64,000 nt of DNA from Firmicutes bacterium OM04-13BH (GTDB lineage: Bacteria; Bacillota; Clostridia; Lachnospirales; Lachnospiraceae): the NCBI GenBank assembly GCA_003481745.1, contig QULP01000004.1, forward strand, positions 310,001 to 374,000. The letters are read 5' to 3'. Position 1 is the stretch's first letter, and each line of letters opens with the position of its first letter. Positions 51,906-60,884 of the stretch are shown here, piece after piece. The notes below the pieces were generated by a model, which did no database searches, had not been told where the DNA came from, and saw nothing but the letters and a program-made list of their open reading frames with translations. The position numbers and the translations under genes are program-made.

Positions 51906-52652
51906 TTATTCTATATTCTTCAAAGTAAACCGGCTGACTTGCTCCATATCTCCGTTTACTTGAGAATCATTTTCAATCTGTGCGATCTTTTCATCATACT
52001 TTTGTTCACGCACTTCCCTTTCGACTGCAATTCTTGCGGTTTCGAGATCCGCATTTTCCTCGCTTCCTCCAAAAATCCAGTCTCGACTTTCATAACATTC
52101 TAAAATCTCGGCTTCTGTCAGCTCCATCCCCTCACGAGTGAGATCATTGCAGTATTGTTCCTTCAAGGTACTGATTTCATAATCCAAATATAGCTGGAAT
52201 GTATATTCCTTGAGTCCATAAATTACTTCGCCTTTTGCAACTTTTTCGCTTCGTTCTGCGTTTTCGTCCTTCCAACGCTGATCCAAAGCTTCATAGCTGC
52301 TGTCGGATACATCCCCGCATTCTTTTGCAAGATCATACACCGCATGAATATATTTCAGCTGCTCTACGGTATTTTCCGCTAAAATTTCATAACCGTGTTT
52401 GTCATCATACTCTTTTTCCCAGAAATCTTCTTCATAAATTGCATTGTAATCTTGTTGAATCTGCATTTTGGTATCATACTCTACGGATTTCATACAATTT
52501 AGATATTCCTCTTTACCAATCGAATGTTCTCCAACCGTTAAATCGAATTGCTTGTGATTATTGTATTGGACGGCACACGTGGCAATTCCTGTGACTGCAA
52601 TCACGAATACTGCAATTCCAAGCTTTTGAAACTGCGTTTTTCGATTCTTCAT
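51906..52652 (-). CDS. Membrane-anchored GH136 chaperone subunit (LnbY-like)
   Basis: A 248-residue protein with an N-terminal signal anchor (LGIAVFVIAVTGIATCAV, about 11-28) and a helical, SurA/PrsA-N-like extracytoplasmic domain, but no parvulin domain. ATG 52652 is chosen over an upstream extension that crosses the promoter region. The C-terminal half resembles the cytoplasmic chaperone at 38873. Position directly before the secreted GH136 gene, and the known need of GH136 for a partner chaperone, support a folding role at the outer face of the membrane. Confidence 0.75.
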   Translation of the reverse strand: MKNRKTQFQKLGIAVFVIAVTGIATCAVQYNNHKQFDLTVGEHSIGKEEYLNCMKSVEYDTKMQIQQDYNAIYEEDFWEKEYDDKHGYEILAENTVEQLKYIHAVYDLAKECGDVSDSSYEALDQRWKDENAERSEKVAKGEVIYGLKEYTFQLYLDYEISTLKEQYCNDLTREGMELTEAEILECYESRDWIFGGSEENADLETARIAVEREVREQKYDEKIAQIENDSQVNGDMEQVSRFTLKNIE

Positions 52653-52832
52653 AGTCTTTTCTTCCCTTCTGCATAGAGTTTTATCCTGCCTATACGCAGA
52701 CTGTATCTGTCTAATTTTGACTTCATTATAACAATCTGTTTCTTTTTCGGCTCGTCCTTTTTGATTGATTCCATCGCTGATTTTGTCAAATTCGGAACTA
52801 GAATGAAATTTCTTTTTTTGTGTTCGGGCACA

Positions 52833-52885
52833 AAAAAAATGAGCAGAAACCCCCAACCGACTCGTCGGATAGGATTTTCTGCTCT
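52833..52885 (-). terminator. Terminator abutting the XRE gene stop codon
   Basis: GAGCAGAAA / TTTCTGCTC stem with inner CCGAC/GTCGG, then ATTTTTTTTG. The 5' arm overlaps the stop codon of the XRE gene. Confidence 0.8.
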
Positions 52886-53138
52886 ATAGCAGATAAAAAA
52901 CAATATCCTCGTCAATGACGAGGATATCTTCTATACGGGTATTTAATACTCTGCTTAAAATAACAAAGTTATCCAGAGTTGGCAGGGAATTTCCTGAGAG
53001 CCATTTATAAATGGCCTGTGGATATTCAAATCCCATTGCTTCTTGAATATCTTTCACAGTGTATCCCTTTTCTTTAAGAAGTGTCTTGATGCGTGTGCCG
53101 GTTTCTTTTTGCAGAATTGACAAATACACAGGTTTCAT
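52884..53138 (-). CDS. XRE family helix-turn-helix protein
   Basis: An 84-residue Cro/CI-type DNA-binding protein: TRIKTLLKEKGYTVKDIQEAMGF is the first part of the HTH, then YPQAIYKWLSGNSLPTLDNFVILSRVLNTRIEDILV. There is no extra domain. It is separated from the GH136 operon by its own terminator; the target is unknown. Confidence 0.85.
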   Translation of the reverse strand: MKPVYLSILQKETGTRIKTLLKEKGYTVKDIQEAMGFEYPQAIYKWLSGNSLPTLDNFVILSRVLNTRIEDILVIDEDIVFYLL

Positions 53139-53256
53139 AATTTTGCACCTCCATGAAATTCAAGTCGAAAGCCAGGCTTCCGACTGAGATATGCCATCCC
53201 GAAACATTATTTCATTTTATCATTTTCAGCAATAAAAATCCAGCTTTTCTTTCTTC

Positions 53257-53952
53257 CTATTCTAAAAATTTTTTAATATTTTCAAACATAATTTCTATCT
53301 TATCCACCTTTTTTTCTGTGTGATAATGACCGCAGTACCATTTCTGATAATTAAGTCTATCCTCAATTTTATCCAACCATTCCTCTGTTGTTCTATCCAC
53401 CTTGCTCTGGTCTAATCCTTCCAAAAAGACTTCCGTCGGTTCATATTTTAACGGTACGGTATGGCTTAACACTACATCCACATTCCAGCTGAGTTCATTC
53501 AATTTCCGTTCCACGTTCTGCTTGATTTCCTCAGAAGGCTGTTCATCCGGCCACCAGCCATACCCATGAATCAATCGGTACATTCTATCGACACTATATG
53601 CACCGCCTGTTACAATAGTCTGCTTTCCATTAAAATCAAAAACCTCTCCATCCTTTGCAAAAAGCAAATCCGGATACTCCTTTTCATAATAAACCACACC
53701 GCCACGCCATAATTTTTCCTGATAGCTTCCTATCGTCTGCGGTCTTTGCTCATGATTTCCATGAATACAAAAAAATGTAATTGGTAGGGTTTCCAGAAAC
53801 TCTTTCTTTACATGGTCTTTTACCCATCCAAAGAAATTAATACCTGCGTCCCCAAGAATAATCAAAACATCCTCACGGCTTGTTTTGAATTTGCCGCAAA
53901 ACTGCTCAATCCGCTCAAACTTCCCGTGGGTATCTCCTGTGATGTAAATCAC
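53257..53952 (-). CDS. Calcineurin-like metallophosphoesterase
   Basis: A 231-residue phosphoesterase with the dimetal motifs in order: ITGDTHG (D-x-H), ILGDAGINFFG (GD), CIHGNHEQRP (GNHE), and the distal His in VVLSHTVP and YCGHYHTE. The start is taken as GTG 53952, six bases after GGAAGGTGG. The frame remains open upstream to 54006, but that stretch is a fragment of the structured repeat and would add a non-homologous N-terminus. The substrate is unknown. It follows the hybrid kinase on the same strand. Confidence 0.88.
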   Translation of the reverse strand: MIYITGDTHGKFERIEQFCGKFKTSREDVLIILGDAGINFFGWVKDHVKKEFLETLPITFFCIHGNHEQRPQTIGSYQEKLWRGGVVYYEKEYPDLLFAKDGEVFDFNGKQTIVTGGAYSVDRMYRLIHGYGWWPDEQPSEEIKQNVERKLNELSWNVDVVLSHTVPLKYEPTEVFLEGLDQSKVDRTTEEWLDKIEDRLNYQKWYCGHYHTEKKVDKIEIMFENIKKFLE

Positions 53953-53978
53953 GATTTTCCACCTTCCTTTAAATTGTA

Positions 53979-54004
53979 AAGCGGGGGAATGCTTATCTGC
54001 GTTC
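53979..54004 (-). repeat. 5'-end fragment of the structured repeat
   Basis: GAACGCAGATAAGCATTCCC (54004 leftward) is identical to the first 20 nt of repeat copy 1, and the following CCGCTT differs from it at one position. The fragment starts within the hybrid kinase stop codon and ends before the phosphoesterase start. Confidence 0.7.
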
Positions 54005-56168
54005 AACTACCTGCCAATTTATGAATTACTTTTACCAGTAATTCTGCATCAACAGGCTTCGCAACATGCTCATCCATTCCTGCTTCTTTTGCTCTTATTC
54101 TGTCCTCCGTAAAGGCATTTGCTGTCATTGCAATAATCGGTATTGTTTTTGCATCCTCTCTGTCCAAAGACCGGATCAGTCTTGCTGCTTCATATCCATT
54201 CTTGACCGGCATCATAATATCCATAAGAATGACATTAAATTCACCAACTCTGCTTTTTCTGAATCGTTCAACAGCTTCCTGCCCATTCCATGCTTTGGTC
54301 ACGTCAGCACCTTCATTTCGAAGCACAAATTCAGAAATTTCCATATTCAGCTCATTATCTTCTGCCAGAAGAATATGCAGTCCCCGTATAGAAGCTTCTG
54401 ATTTTTTTTCGATTTCAACTTTGCCGCTCCTGTCTGTATTAATCCGAAATGGAACCCGGATCACAAATGTAGTCCCTACACCCTTTTCACTTTCAAGGTT
54501 AATTGTTCCGCCCATTTTCTCAACCAGCTTCTTTGAAATCGCCATTCCCAAGCCTGTTCCGGCAAATTTTGTACGGCTTCCTGTATGTTCCTGTGCAAAA
54601 GGCTCAAAAACATATTTCTGAAATTCCTCAGTCATTCCGATTCCGGTATCCCTGCAGACAAATTCCATCGTCGGCATTTCTGTCTGCTCTGATGGAATTT
54701 CCCGGCAGCTGAGATAGATATACCCGTTTGCTCTGTTATATTTCACTGCATTCGACAGGATATTCATCATCACCCGTTTCACATGCCCCGGACTTCCGAT
54801 AAGCTCTCGGTGTATGATTTCTTTTTTCTCCCATACAATTCGGATATTCTGTTCTGCGGCAATCTGCTTGATCACAATAAGCACTTCTTTGGAAATACTA
54901 CTTAGATTGAATGGAATTTCTTCCATAACGACTTCTCCCGACTCCAGCCTACTCATATCCAGAACATCATTTACCAGTTCCAGCAACAGATTGGATGCCT
55001 CTTTAATTTTTGTCCTGTATTCCGTCTGTTTCTCCATATCATCTGCATAATGGTCTGCCATATTAACCACACCGCAGATTCCATTGATCGGAGTCCGGAT
55101 ATCATGGCTCATCCGCTGAAGAAACTCAGTTTTTGCCTCATTGGCGGCTTCTGCCTTTTTTGCCGCGCTCAATAGTTCTGCCTTATATTTTTCATCTTTT
55201 TCCTGTTCCTGTTTCTGATGCGCCAGATTGGTTCGGTATGCCCAGAACCAGAATATACTAAATATCAGAAAATAAAGAAAAATAACGCTTATCACACTTA
55301 ATGGAAGGTTACGGAACACTTCTATATCCGGAAGATACGCATAGATATAATAATCCCTCTGCTTCAGCATGACTCCGTAGCATCCGCTTCCTTCTTTCCT
55401 CAAATGATAAATGTGCTGACTGTCTGTATGCTTTTTCATTGCCTGAACAACTTCGTTGTCGGCTGTATTCTGTCTCAACAGACTCTCATCATTACTGGCA
55501 ACAACGATTCCCTCGTCTGCAACAATAATCGTTCCATCTTTCTGAGTACTATAGCCATTTAAAAGACCCTGTATCGTCAGTGTATAGTTTCTGGCAAATT
55601 CCGGAGATGTGTAATAGTAGATTGCCACGATACCCGGTGCATCTTTTCTGGCACAGGCTGCAATATCGATATGTGACCCATCTTCCCTGTCAAACCGTTC
55701 CGAATAGCTTCTTTCTTCATATCCGGCAAAATCCATGATAATGTCTTTTTGCAGATACTCCGTAATCTCACCTGTCAGAGACTCATCCATACTGTATTCA
55801 CAGTCCGTCTTTCCCTCTGTATCCAGTACAAGGATACCATCCACCCAGAGAGTCTGAAGATTTCCTTTGAGGAACTCCCGGCTTAGCTGACCGCCGTTTT
55901 CTATTTCTATGTTAATATTTGTACTCATCTGTCTGGCACTTTCAATCGCACGGAGAAGACTTTTGGATTCCGAAGATTCATTATAATGAGTGTAGGTAGA
56001 GCACTGCACTTTGACATAATTTACAATCTCCACCATTCTTTTCTCTGCTTCCGTTTTTTCTGTGTGGAAGAAATAAAGCAGGGAAACTACAGCCACACAG
56101 ATTCCAATCAGACCGCCGAGCAGCTGGATTCGTTTTTCTTTTTTCTTTCTCTTAATATCCAAGATCAT
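54003..56168 (-). CDS. Membrane hybrid histidine kinase with receiver domain
   Basis: Sensor kinase of about 721 residues. It has membrane helices near the N-terminus (LLGGLIGICVAVVSLLYFF) and near 295-320, flanking an extracytoplasmic Cache-like domain. A coiled coil, HisKA with MSHDIRTPINGICG, HATPase with NILSNAVKYNRANG, DTGIGM and GTGLGMAISKKLVEKMGG, and a C-terminal receiver with VILMDIMMPVKNGYEA follow. The frame overlaps the upstream binding-protein gene. ATG 56168 is given, but TTG 56162 has better spacing from GGAGGT. There is no DNA-binding output, so phosphotransfer to another protein is expected. Confidence 0.9.
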   Translation of the reverse strand: MILDIKRKKKEKRIQLLGGLIGICVAVVSLLYFFHTEKTEAEKRMVEIVNYVKVQCSTYTHYNESSESKSLLRAIESARQMSTNINIEIENGGQLSREFLKGNLQTLWVDGILVLDTEGKTDCEYSMDESLTGEITEYLQKDIIMDFAGYEERSYSERFDREDGSHIDIAACARKDAPGIVAIYYYTSPEFARNYTLTIQGLLNGYSTQKDGTIIVADEGIVVASNDESLLRQNTADNEVVQAMKKHTDSQHIYHLRKEGSGCYGVMLKQRDYYIYAYLPDIEVFRNLPLSVISVIFLYFLIFSIFWFWAYRTNLAHQKQEQEKDEKYKAELLSAAKKAEAANEAKTEFLQRMSHDIRTPINGICGVVNMADHYADDMEKQTEYRTKIKEASNLLLELVNDVLDMSRLESGEVVMEEIPFNLSSISKEVLIVIKQIAAEQNIRIVWEKKEIIHRELIGSPGHVKRVMMNILSNAVKYNRANGYIYLSCREIPSEQTEMPTMEFVCRDTGIGMTEEFQKYVFEPFAQEHTGSRTKFAGTGLGMAISKKLVEKMGGTINLESEKGVGTTFVIRVPFRINTDRSGKVEIEKKSEASIRGLHILLAEDNELNMEISEFVLRNEGADVTKAWNGQEAVERFRKSRVGEFNVILMDIMMPVKNGYEAARLIRSLDREDAKTIPIIAMTANAFTEDRIRAKEAGMDEHVAKPVDAELLVKVIHKLAGS

Positions 56169-57006
56169 CCACCTCCAGATACTTTTCCGGATCATCCAGA
56201 TATTTTTCAATGATTTTCAGGGATGTGCCATCCTGACGCATTTCTTCCAGTGTCTGATCCATTTGCTCACAGATTCCTCTGTCATCCTCTTTTGCAAAAG
56301 CAACACCTATTCCGGTGATCATCAGAGGTTCTTCCAGGATACGGAAGCTTGCATCATAATCCTTCATATATTGAACGATAGATTCCTCGTGTGCTGCAAC
56401 CGCATCTACATATCCTTTCCCAAGAAACGTATAGATCAGCTCCCTATGTCCCAGGCTGATCAGATTTCCCAGTTTCGGGATTCTTTCATCTGTCCGCTTC
56501 AGAAAGATACCTTCCGGTTTGGTTGTGGACTGGACAGCCAGATTCTTTCCCTCCAGGTCACTCAGTTTATAGATATCACTGTTCTCATTTACAGCGACCA
56601 CCTGACGGCTTGCTATATACGGTCCTGCCCAGCGATAATCATCAAGACGCCCTTCCATGGAAAAGCAGCCCATGATACAGTCAATTTCTCCACTCTCCAC
56701 CAGTTCTTTTTTCTTCTCCCAGTTGATCTGGACAACATCCACCTGATAGCCCATTCTTTTGAATGCTTCTGTAGCCAGTTCTACATCTATACCCGTCGGC
56801 ACGCCATCTTCATTCAGATAGTTGTATGGTGGATAGTTATCGCTGCCGAGGGTAATAACAGGTTTTTCTGGTTCTTCTTTCGTGTTATCTGTGTTTTTAC
56901 ACCCTGCCAGGGTAACTGCTAAAAATCCCGCAAGCAGAATGCCTGCAAGCACTCTTTTTCCTTTCATTTTTCGTCTATCCCTAACTATCCCTTTCGTTTT
57001 TTTCAT
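56152..57006 (-). CDS. Amino-acid-type solute-binding lipoprotein coupled to the hybrid kinase
   Basis: Family 3 extracellular binding protein, about 284 residues. The lipobox LAGC follows a hydrophobic signal; the domain opens with ITLGSDNYPPYNYLNEDGVP and contains GIDVELATEAFKRMGYQV and GEIDCIMGCFSMEGRLDDY, typical of polar amino acid binders. There is no permease or ATPase gene nearby, and its 3' end overlaps the start of the sensor kinase. It is therefore more likely a ligand-sensing partner of that kinase than an importer subunit. Starts at 57006 or 56967 are both possible. Confidence 0.87.
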   Translation of the reverse strand: MKKTKGIVRDRRKMKGKRVLAGILLAGFLAVTLAGCKNTDNTKEEPEKPVITLGSDNYPPYNYLNEDGVPTGIDVELATEAFKRMGYQVDVVQINWEKKKELVESGEIDCIMGCFSMEGRLDDYRWAGPYIASRQVVAVNENSDIYKLSDLEGKNLAVQSTTKPEGIFLKRTDERIPKLGNLISLGHRELIYTFLGKGYVDAVAAHEESIVQYMKDYDASFRILEEPLMITGIGVAFAKEDDRGICEQMDQTLEEMRQDGTSLKIIEKYLDDPEKYLEVDDLGY

Positions 57007-57122
57007 ATCTGATTCTCTGCCATTTGTTACTATTCTTTGAAATATGGGCATTCATACCAAAACAGAAGATATCTAATCTTTTTAGGAATAAATATCTTTT
57101 GCTTTTAAGTTAATGACATTGC

Positions 57123-58484
57123 TTATTTTCGCTCTAAGCATGCGACAGTTTCTACATGCACGCTCGACGGAAACATATCACACACTGCCACTTTTTCCAA
57201 CTGATAATTCTCTTCACACAAAATTTTTAAATCTCTTGCAAGTGTTGCAGAATCACAACTGACATAAACAATGCGTTTTGGTTTCATCTGGAGCATAGTA
57301 GAAAGCAGTGTCTCATCACATCCTTTTCTTGGTGGATCTACCACGATAACATCGGCATACACTCCGTCCTTTTCGTATTTTTCCGGAAGCACTTCTTCTG
57401 CTTTTCCGACATAAAACTCAGCATTTTCAATTTTATTGAGTGCTGCATTTTTCTTTGCATCTTCAATTGCAGCCGGTACAATTTCCACTCCATATACCTG
57501 TTTTGCTTTCTGTGCTAAAAACAGGGAAATTGTTCCGATTCCACAGTATAAATCCCAAACCGTTTCATTTCCGTCAAGCCGGGCATATTCGAGTGCAGTC
57601 TGATACAACTTAACCGTCTGTACCGGATTAACCTGATAAAATGAAAGCGGAGAAATCTGATATTTGATGTCTCCAATATAATCCGTAATCGTTTCTCTTC
57701 CCCATAAAGGAAGAATCTCATCTCCTAAGATTACATTTGTCTGTTTTTTATTAACATTCAAGGTAATACTTGTCATACCTGAAATTTTTGCTAATTGTCT
57801 GCAAAGTGCTTCGGCATTCGGAATTGAAGTTCCATTGATAATCAGACAGACCATAATCTCTTTCGTTGTAAATCCATAACGAATAAGTACATGACGGATA
57901 AGTCCTTTTCCTGTGGTTTCATCATAAGGTTCTACTTTATTTTCTTCCATATAAGAAATGATTTCATTTAAAGTCATTTCATTAACTTCCACTCCAAGCA
58001 GGCAGTTTCGGTTTGGAATAATCGAATGAGTCCGTCCGGCATAAAATCCGGTTACAATATTTCCCTCTTTGTCTTTTCCAAATGGAAACTGTGCTTTATT
58101 TCGATAGCGCCACGGGTCTTCCATGCCGATTACTTTTTCAATCGTAAAGTTATCAAAACCTCCGATTCTGCGGAGGTTTGCTTCTACTTTATTTTTCTTA
58201 AACGCAAGCTGGGCTTCATAATTCATAAACTGAAGCTGACAGCCTCCACAGGCTCTTGCCTGCGGACACTTTGCTTCTACGCGGTCTTTTGACGGCTCTA
58301 ACACTTTCATCAGTCTTGCAAATCCATAGTGTTTTTTTGTTTTCATGATTTTTGCTTCGACTTTATCTCCAATCACTGCATCTTTGATAAATAAAGTGTA
58401 ACCATCTGCTTTTCCGATTCCGGCACCTTCATGACTCATATCTTCAATTGTCACCTGTACCAAATCATTTTTCTTAAATTCCAT
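57123..58484 (-). CDS. rlmD: 23S rRNA (uracil-C5)-methyltransferase, RlmD/RlmCD type
   Basis: SAM-dependent m5U methyltransferase, 453 residues. An N-terminal TRAM domain (about 1-60), the iron-sulfur cysteines CPQARACGGCQLQ, and the Rossmann methyltransferase core with VWDLYCGIGTISLFLA, VVDPPRKGCDETLL and the catalytic Cys in VYVSCDSATLARDL are all visible. It modifies U1939 and/or U747 of 23S rRNA in relatives. It follows yhaM by 5 nt and is probably cotranscribed with it. Confidence 0.93.
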   Translation of the reverse strand: MEFKKNDLVQVTIEDMSHEGAGIGKADGYTLFIKDAVIGDKVEAKIMKTKKHYGFARLMKVLEPSKDRVEAKCPQARACGGCQLQFMNYEAQLAFKKNKVEANLRRIGGFDNFTIEKVIGMEDPWRYRNKAQFPFGKDKEGNIVTGFYAGRTHSIIPNRNCLLGVEVNEMTLNEIISYMEENKVEPYDETTGKGLIRHVLIRYGFTTKEIMVCLIINGTSIPNAEALCRQLAKISGMTSITLNVNKKQTNVILGDEILPLWGRETITDYIGDIKYQISPLSFYQVNPVQTVKLYQTALEYARLDGNETVWDLYCGIGTISLFLAQKAKQVYGVEIVPAAIEDAKKNAALNKIENAEFYVGKAEEVLPEKYEKDGVYADVIVVDPPRKGCDETLLSTMLQMKPKRIVYVSCDSATLARDLKILCEENYQLEKVAVCDMFPSSVHVETVACLERK

Positions 58485-58489
58485 TTTAT

Positions 58490-59443
58490 TTATTCCTCAC
58501 CGCACTGTGTTTTTCTTAAGTTTGATTCAAAGAAACGGTTGTATCCAAGCCAGTCTTTATTGTCTCCCGCTGAACGGAAGATTTCTGTAATCGTTTCCAT
58601 CTTGGCATCCGTATTATCTGCAAGGTTTAAAGCAGCAGCCTCTGCAAGTGCCGGTTTTTTCGGTGAACCATATTCAAGTTCGCCATGATGTGCCAGAATA
58701 CAATGTTTTAATTCACTTTCTAATTTTGCCGGAAATCCCGGAATTTCCTTTGCCATATCGTGAATCATCTCTGTACCGATCATAATATGTCCGAGTAATT
58801 GTCCGTCATCGGTATAATCATTCATCGGAAATGCACTTAACTCCACGGTTTTTCCAATATCATGAAGCATTGCTGCGGTAATCAGCAAATCACGATTTAA
58901 GACCGGATATGCTTTGCTGTAATACTGGCAAAGACGCACTACCCCAAGTGTATGCTCTAACAAGCCACCGATAAATCCGTGATGTACAGTCTTTGCTGCT
59001 GAATTTCCCTTAAATGTCTTGATAAATTCTTCATCTTCCTCAAAGAATTTCACAAGCAGTTTATTTAAATAAGCATTTTTAATGCTGTGCACATATTTCA
59101 GTAATTCTTCATACATTCCGTCAATGCTTTTTTCACTGATTGGAAGATAGTTTCCAGGTTCGTATTCTCCCTCATGCGCCTTTCTTGCACGTTTAATGCT
59201 GACCTGAAGGCTTCCCTGAAAAGAAGTAACATCTCCGATGACATCAATATAATCAAGTGTGTCAAAGTCATCAATTCCCTGAGAATTCGGTTCCCAGATT
59301 TTTGCATCAATTGTGCCTGTCTTATCCTGTAAAATTACATTTTCATAAGGTTTTCCGTTTTTGGTAACTGCCGGCTGTTTATGCTTACACAGATAAATTC
59401 CTGAGATTTTTTCACCTTCACGCAGTTCATTAATAAATTTCAT
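58490..59443 (-). CDS. yhaM: 3'-5' exoribonuclease YhaM family (OB fold + HD)
   Basis: 317 residues, the YhaM length. An N-terminal OB-fold nucleic-acid binding domain (GKPYENVILQDKTGTIDAKIWE) is followed by an HD phosphohydrolase domain with HHGFIGGLLEHTLGV, AAMLHDIGKTVELSAF, and AHHGELEYGSPKKP. In Bacillus it is a metal-dependent 3'-5' exonuclease trimming mRNA and DNA ends. It forms a leftward unit with the HtrA-like gene upstream (49 nt) and rlmD downstream. Confidence 0.92.
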   Translation of the reverse strand: MKFINELREGEKISGIYLCKHKQPAVTKNGKPYENVILQDKTGTIDAKIWEPNSQGIDDFDTLDYIDVIGDVTSFQGSLQVSIKRARKAHEGEYEPGNYLPISEKSIDGMYEELLKYVHSIKNAYLNKLLVKFFEEDEEFIKTFKGNSAAKTVHHGFIGGLLEHTLGVVRLCQYYSKAYPVLNRDLLITAAMLHDIGKTVELSAFPMNDYTDDGQLLGHIMIGTEMIHDMAKEIPGFPAKLESELKHCILAHHGELEYGSPKKPALAEAAALNLADNTDAKMETITEIFRSAGDNKDWLGYNRFFESNLRKTQCGEE

Positions 59444-59492
59444 AATTCTCCTAACCTCTGGTCCTTTATTGGTCCTCTTTCTTTTTCTTTTT

Positions 59493-60779
59493 TTATAATG
59501 CTCCGAGTGTCACATCAAATGTAACCTCTACATATCCTTCTGTCGCCTGCCGCATTGCCTTTACTTTTATTGTGTCACCGCTGTTACATGCTTTTAGCTG
59601 TTGCTGGTATTCTTTCATGCTCTCTATTTTCTCGCCATTTACTTCTGTTATCACGTCCGCATTTTGAATTCCTGCCTGCATTGCCGGAGAATCCACTTCC
59701 ACACTTTCTACAAAAACTCCTTTGGGAATTCCCTTTTTCTCGGAAATCTGTGGTGTAATTGTTTCTCCTGTGACCCCCATATAGACAATACTCTGATTGT
59801 TAGATAATGTTTCTATTAGTTCTTTTATCTGAGAAATAGCAAGTCCTGTCACCATGTTTTTAGAATCTCCCAAAGCAAAAGACTGCGCAATAACGCCAAT
59901 CAGTTCGCCTTCGGTATTTAACAAAACTCCACTTCCCTTTTCACTTCCAACAATATCAGTAGTCAGTATACCATACTCTGCATCAATTTTGGAAACAGAA
60001 TTTGTCACAGAAGTCAGAATTCCAAAGCCAATAGAATCTTTATACTCCATCGGACTTCCGACTGCAATTACCGGTTCTCCTTGTTCTGCACTGTAAGAAT
60101 TTCCAAGTACAGCTGTTCCGATTTTACTTCTTGTATCAGATTCAATCTCTGAATCTGATATCTTTAATATCGTAAGCCCGGTACTTGTATCTGATTTTAA
60201 AAATCTTGCATCAACAACCGTATCGTCACAAAACTGTACCTGAATTCGATCTACATTTTTCACAATCCCATACTGCGTCAGCACATAAAGTTCCTGCCCG
60301 TTATCCGCTACAATCACTCCCGACATCTGGCTTTCATAAGGAGTCTGAAACCAGTCTTCATCACTTTTAACACCGATAACCGTTACCATCGCTTCTTTTA
60401 TTTTATCTGCTTTTTTCAGTACTTCCTTATACATTTCGCTATAATTATCAATAGAAAGTCCGGACTGCTCACCTTCCTCCGATTCGCTTATGTCTTCTGT
60501 ATCAATACCCGCATCTGTCTGTTGTTCCTCTTTTTTCTCTGTCTCTTCGTCAGTTGGAATTTCTACTTTCTGTTCCGTCCTCTTTTTATTTTCAACTGCC
60601 TGCGAAATCTGCGGCTCTACAACTGCAAAAACCAGTGCGGCTGTAAGTCCAAAAATCGCTCCTGCCCCTGCAAGAACTCCTGCTGCCTTCCACATTTTTT
60701 TCCTGTCTAATGGTTTTTTCTTAATTGTTTCTTTTATAAATTCATACGATCCGTCTTCCTTATTCTTTTTCTCGTCCAT
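59493..60779 (-). CDS. HtrA/DegP-like membrane protein with degenerate catalytic triad
   Basis: A 428-residue protein with a cytoplasmic basic start, one membrane helix (about 31-52), an acidic linker (about 70-108), a trypsin-like domain (about 120-310) and a PDZ domain (about 325-425, VYMGVTGETITPQ... VNGEKIESMKEYQQQL). The usual catalytic motifs are altered. TNxHVV reads TQYGIV (no His), the DLAVLKI aspartate is Gly in TGLTILKI, and GNSGGPL reads KGSGVLL. It is therefore probably a pseudoprotease or PDZ-based adaptor or chaperone at the cell surface. Confidence 0.88.
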   Translation of the reverse strand: MDEKKNKEDGSYEFIKETIKKKPLDRKKMWKAAGVLAGAGAIFGLTAALVFAVVEPQISQAVENKKRTEQKVEIPTDEETEKKEEQQTDAGIDTEDISESEEGEQSGLSIDNYSEMYKEVLKKADKIKEAMVTVIGVKSDEDWFQTPYESQMSGVIVADNGQELYVLTQYGIVKNVDRIQVQFCDDTVVDARFLKSDTSTGLTILKISDSEIESDTRSKIGTAVLGNSYSAEQGEPVIAVGSPMEYKDSIGFGILTSVTNSVSKIDAEYGILTTDIVGSEKGSGVLLNTEGELIGVIAQSFALGDSKNMVTGLAISQIKELIETLSNNQSIVYMGVTGETITPQISEKKGIPKGVFVESVEVDSPAMQAGIQNADVITEVNGEKIESMKEYQQQLKACNSGDTIKVKAMRQATEGYVEVTFDVTLGAL

Positions 60780-60838
60780 GTAGATTCCTCTGCTTTTTTG
60801 GTTTTTATAAAAAACTTTTTGAGAACACCCTGTCTCTC

Positions 60839-60884
60839 TTGGATGTCTTATTCCTAATCATTTGGATGTCTTATTCCTAATCAT
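60839..60884. repeat. Tandem duplication of a 23-bp unit
   Basis: Two identical adjacent copies of a 23-bp unit (core GGATGTCTTATTCCTAATCA) in the intergenic region between the HtrA-like gene and mutS2. Function not apparent. Confidence 0.8.

Noticed and set aside
54003..56210. Longer start for the hybrid kinase at TTG 56210
   Set aside because: It would lie inside the binding-protein gene without an RBS; GGAGGT precedes ATG 56168 / TTG 56162.
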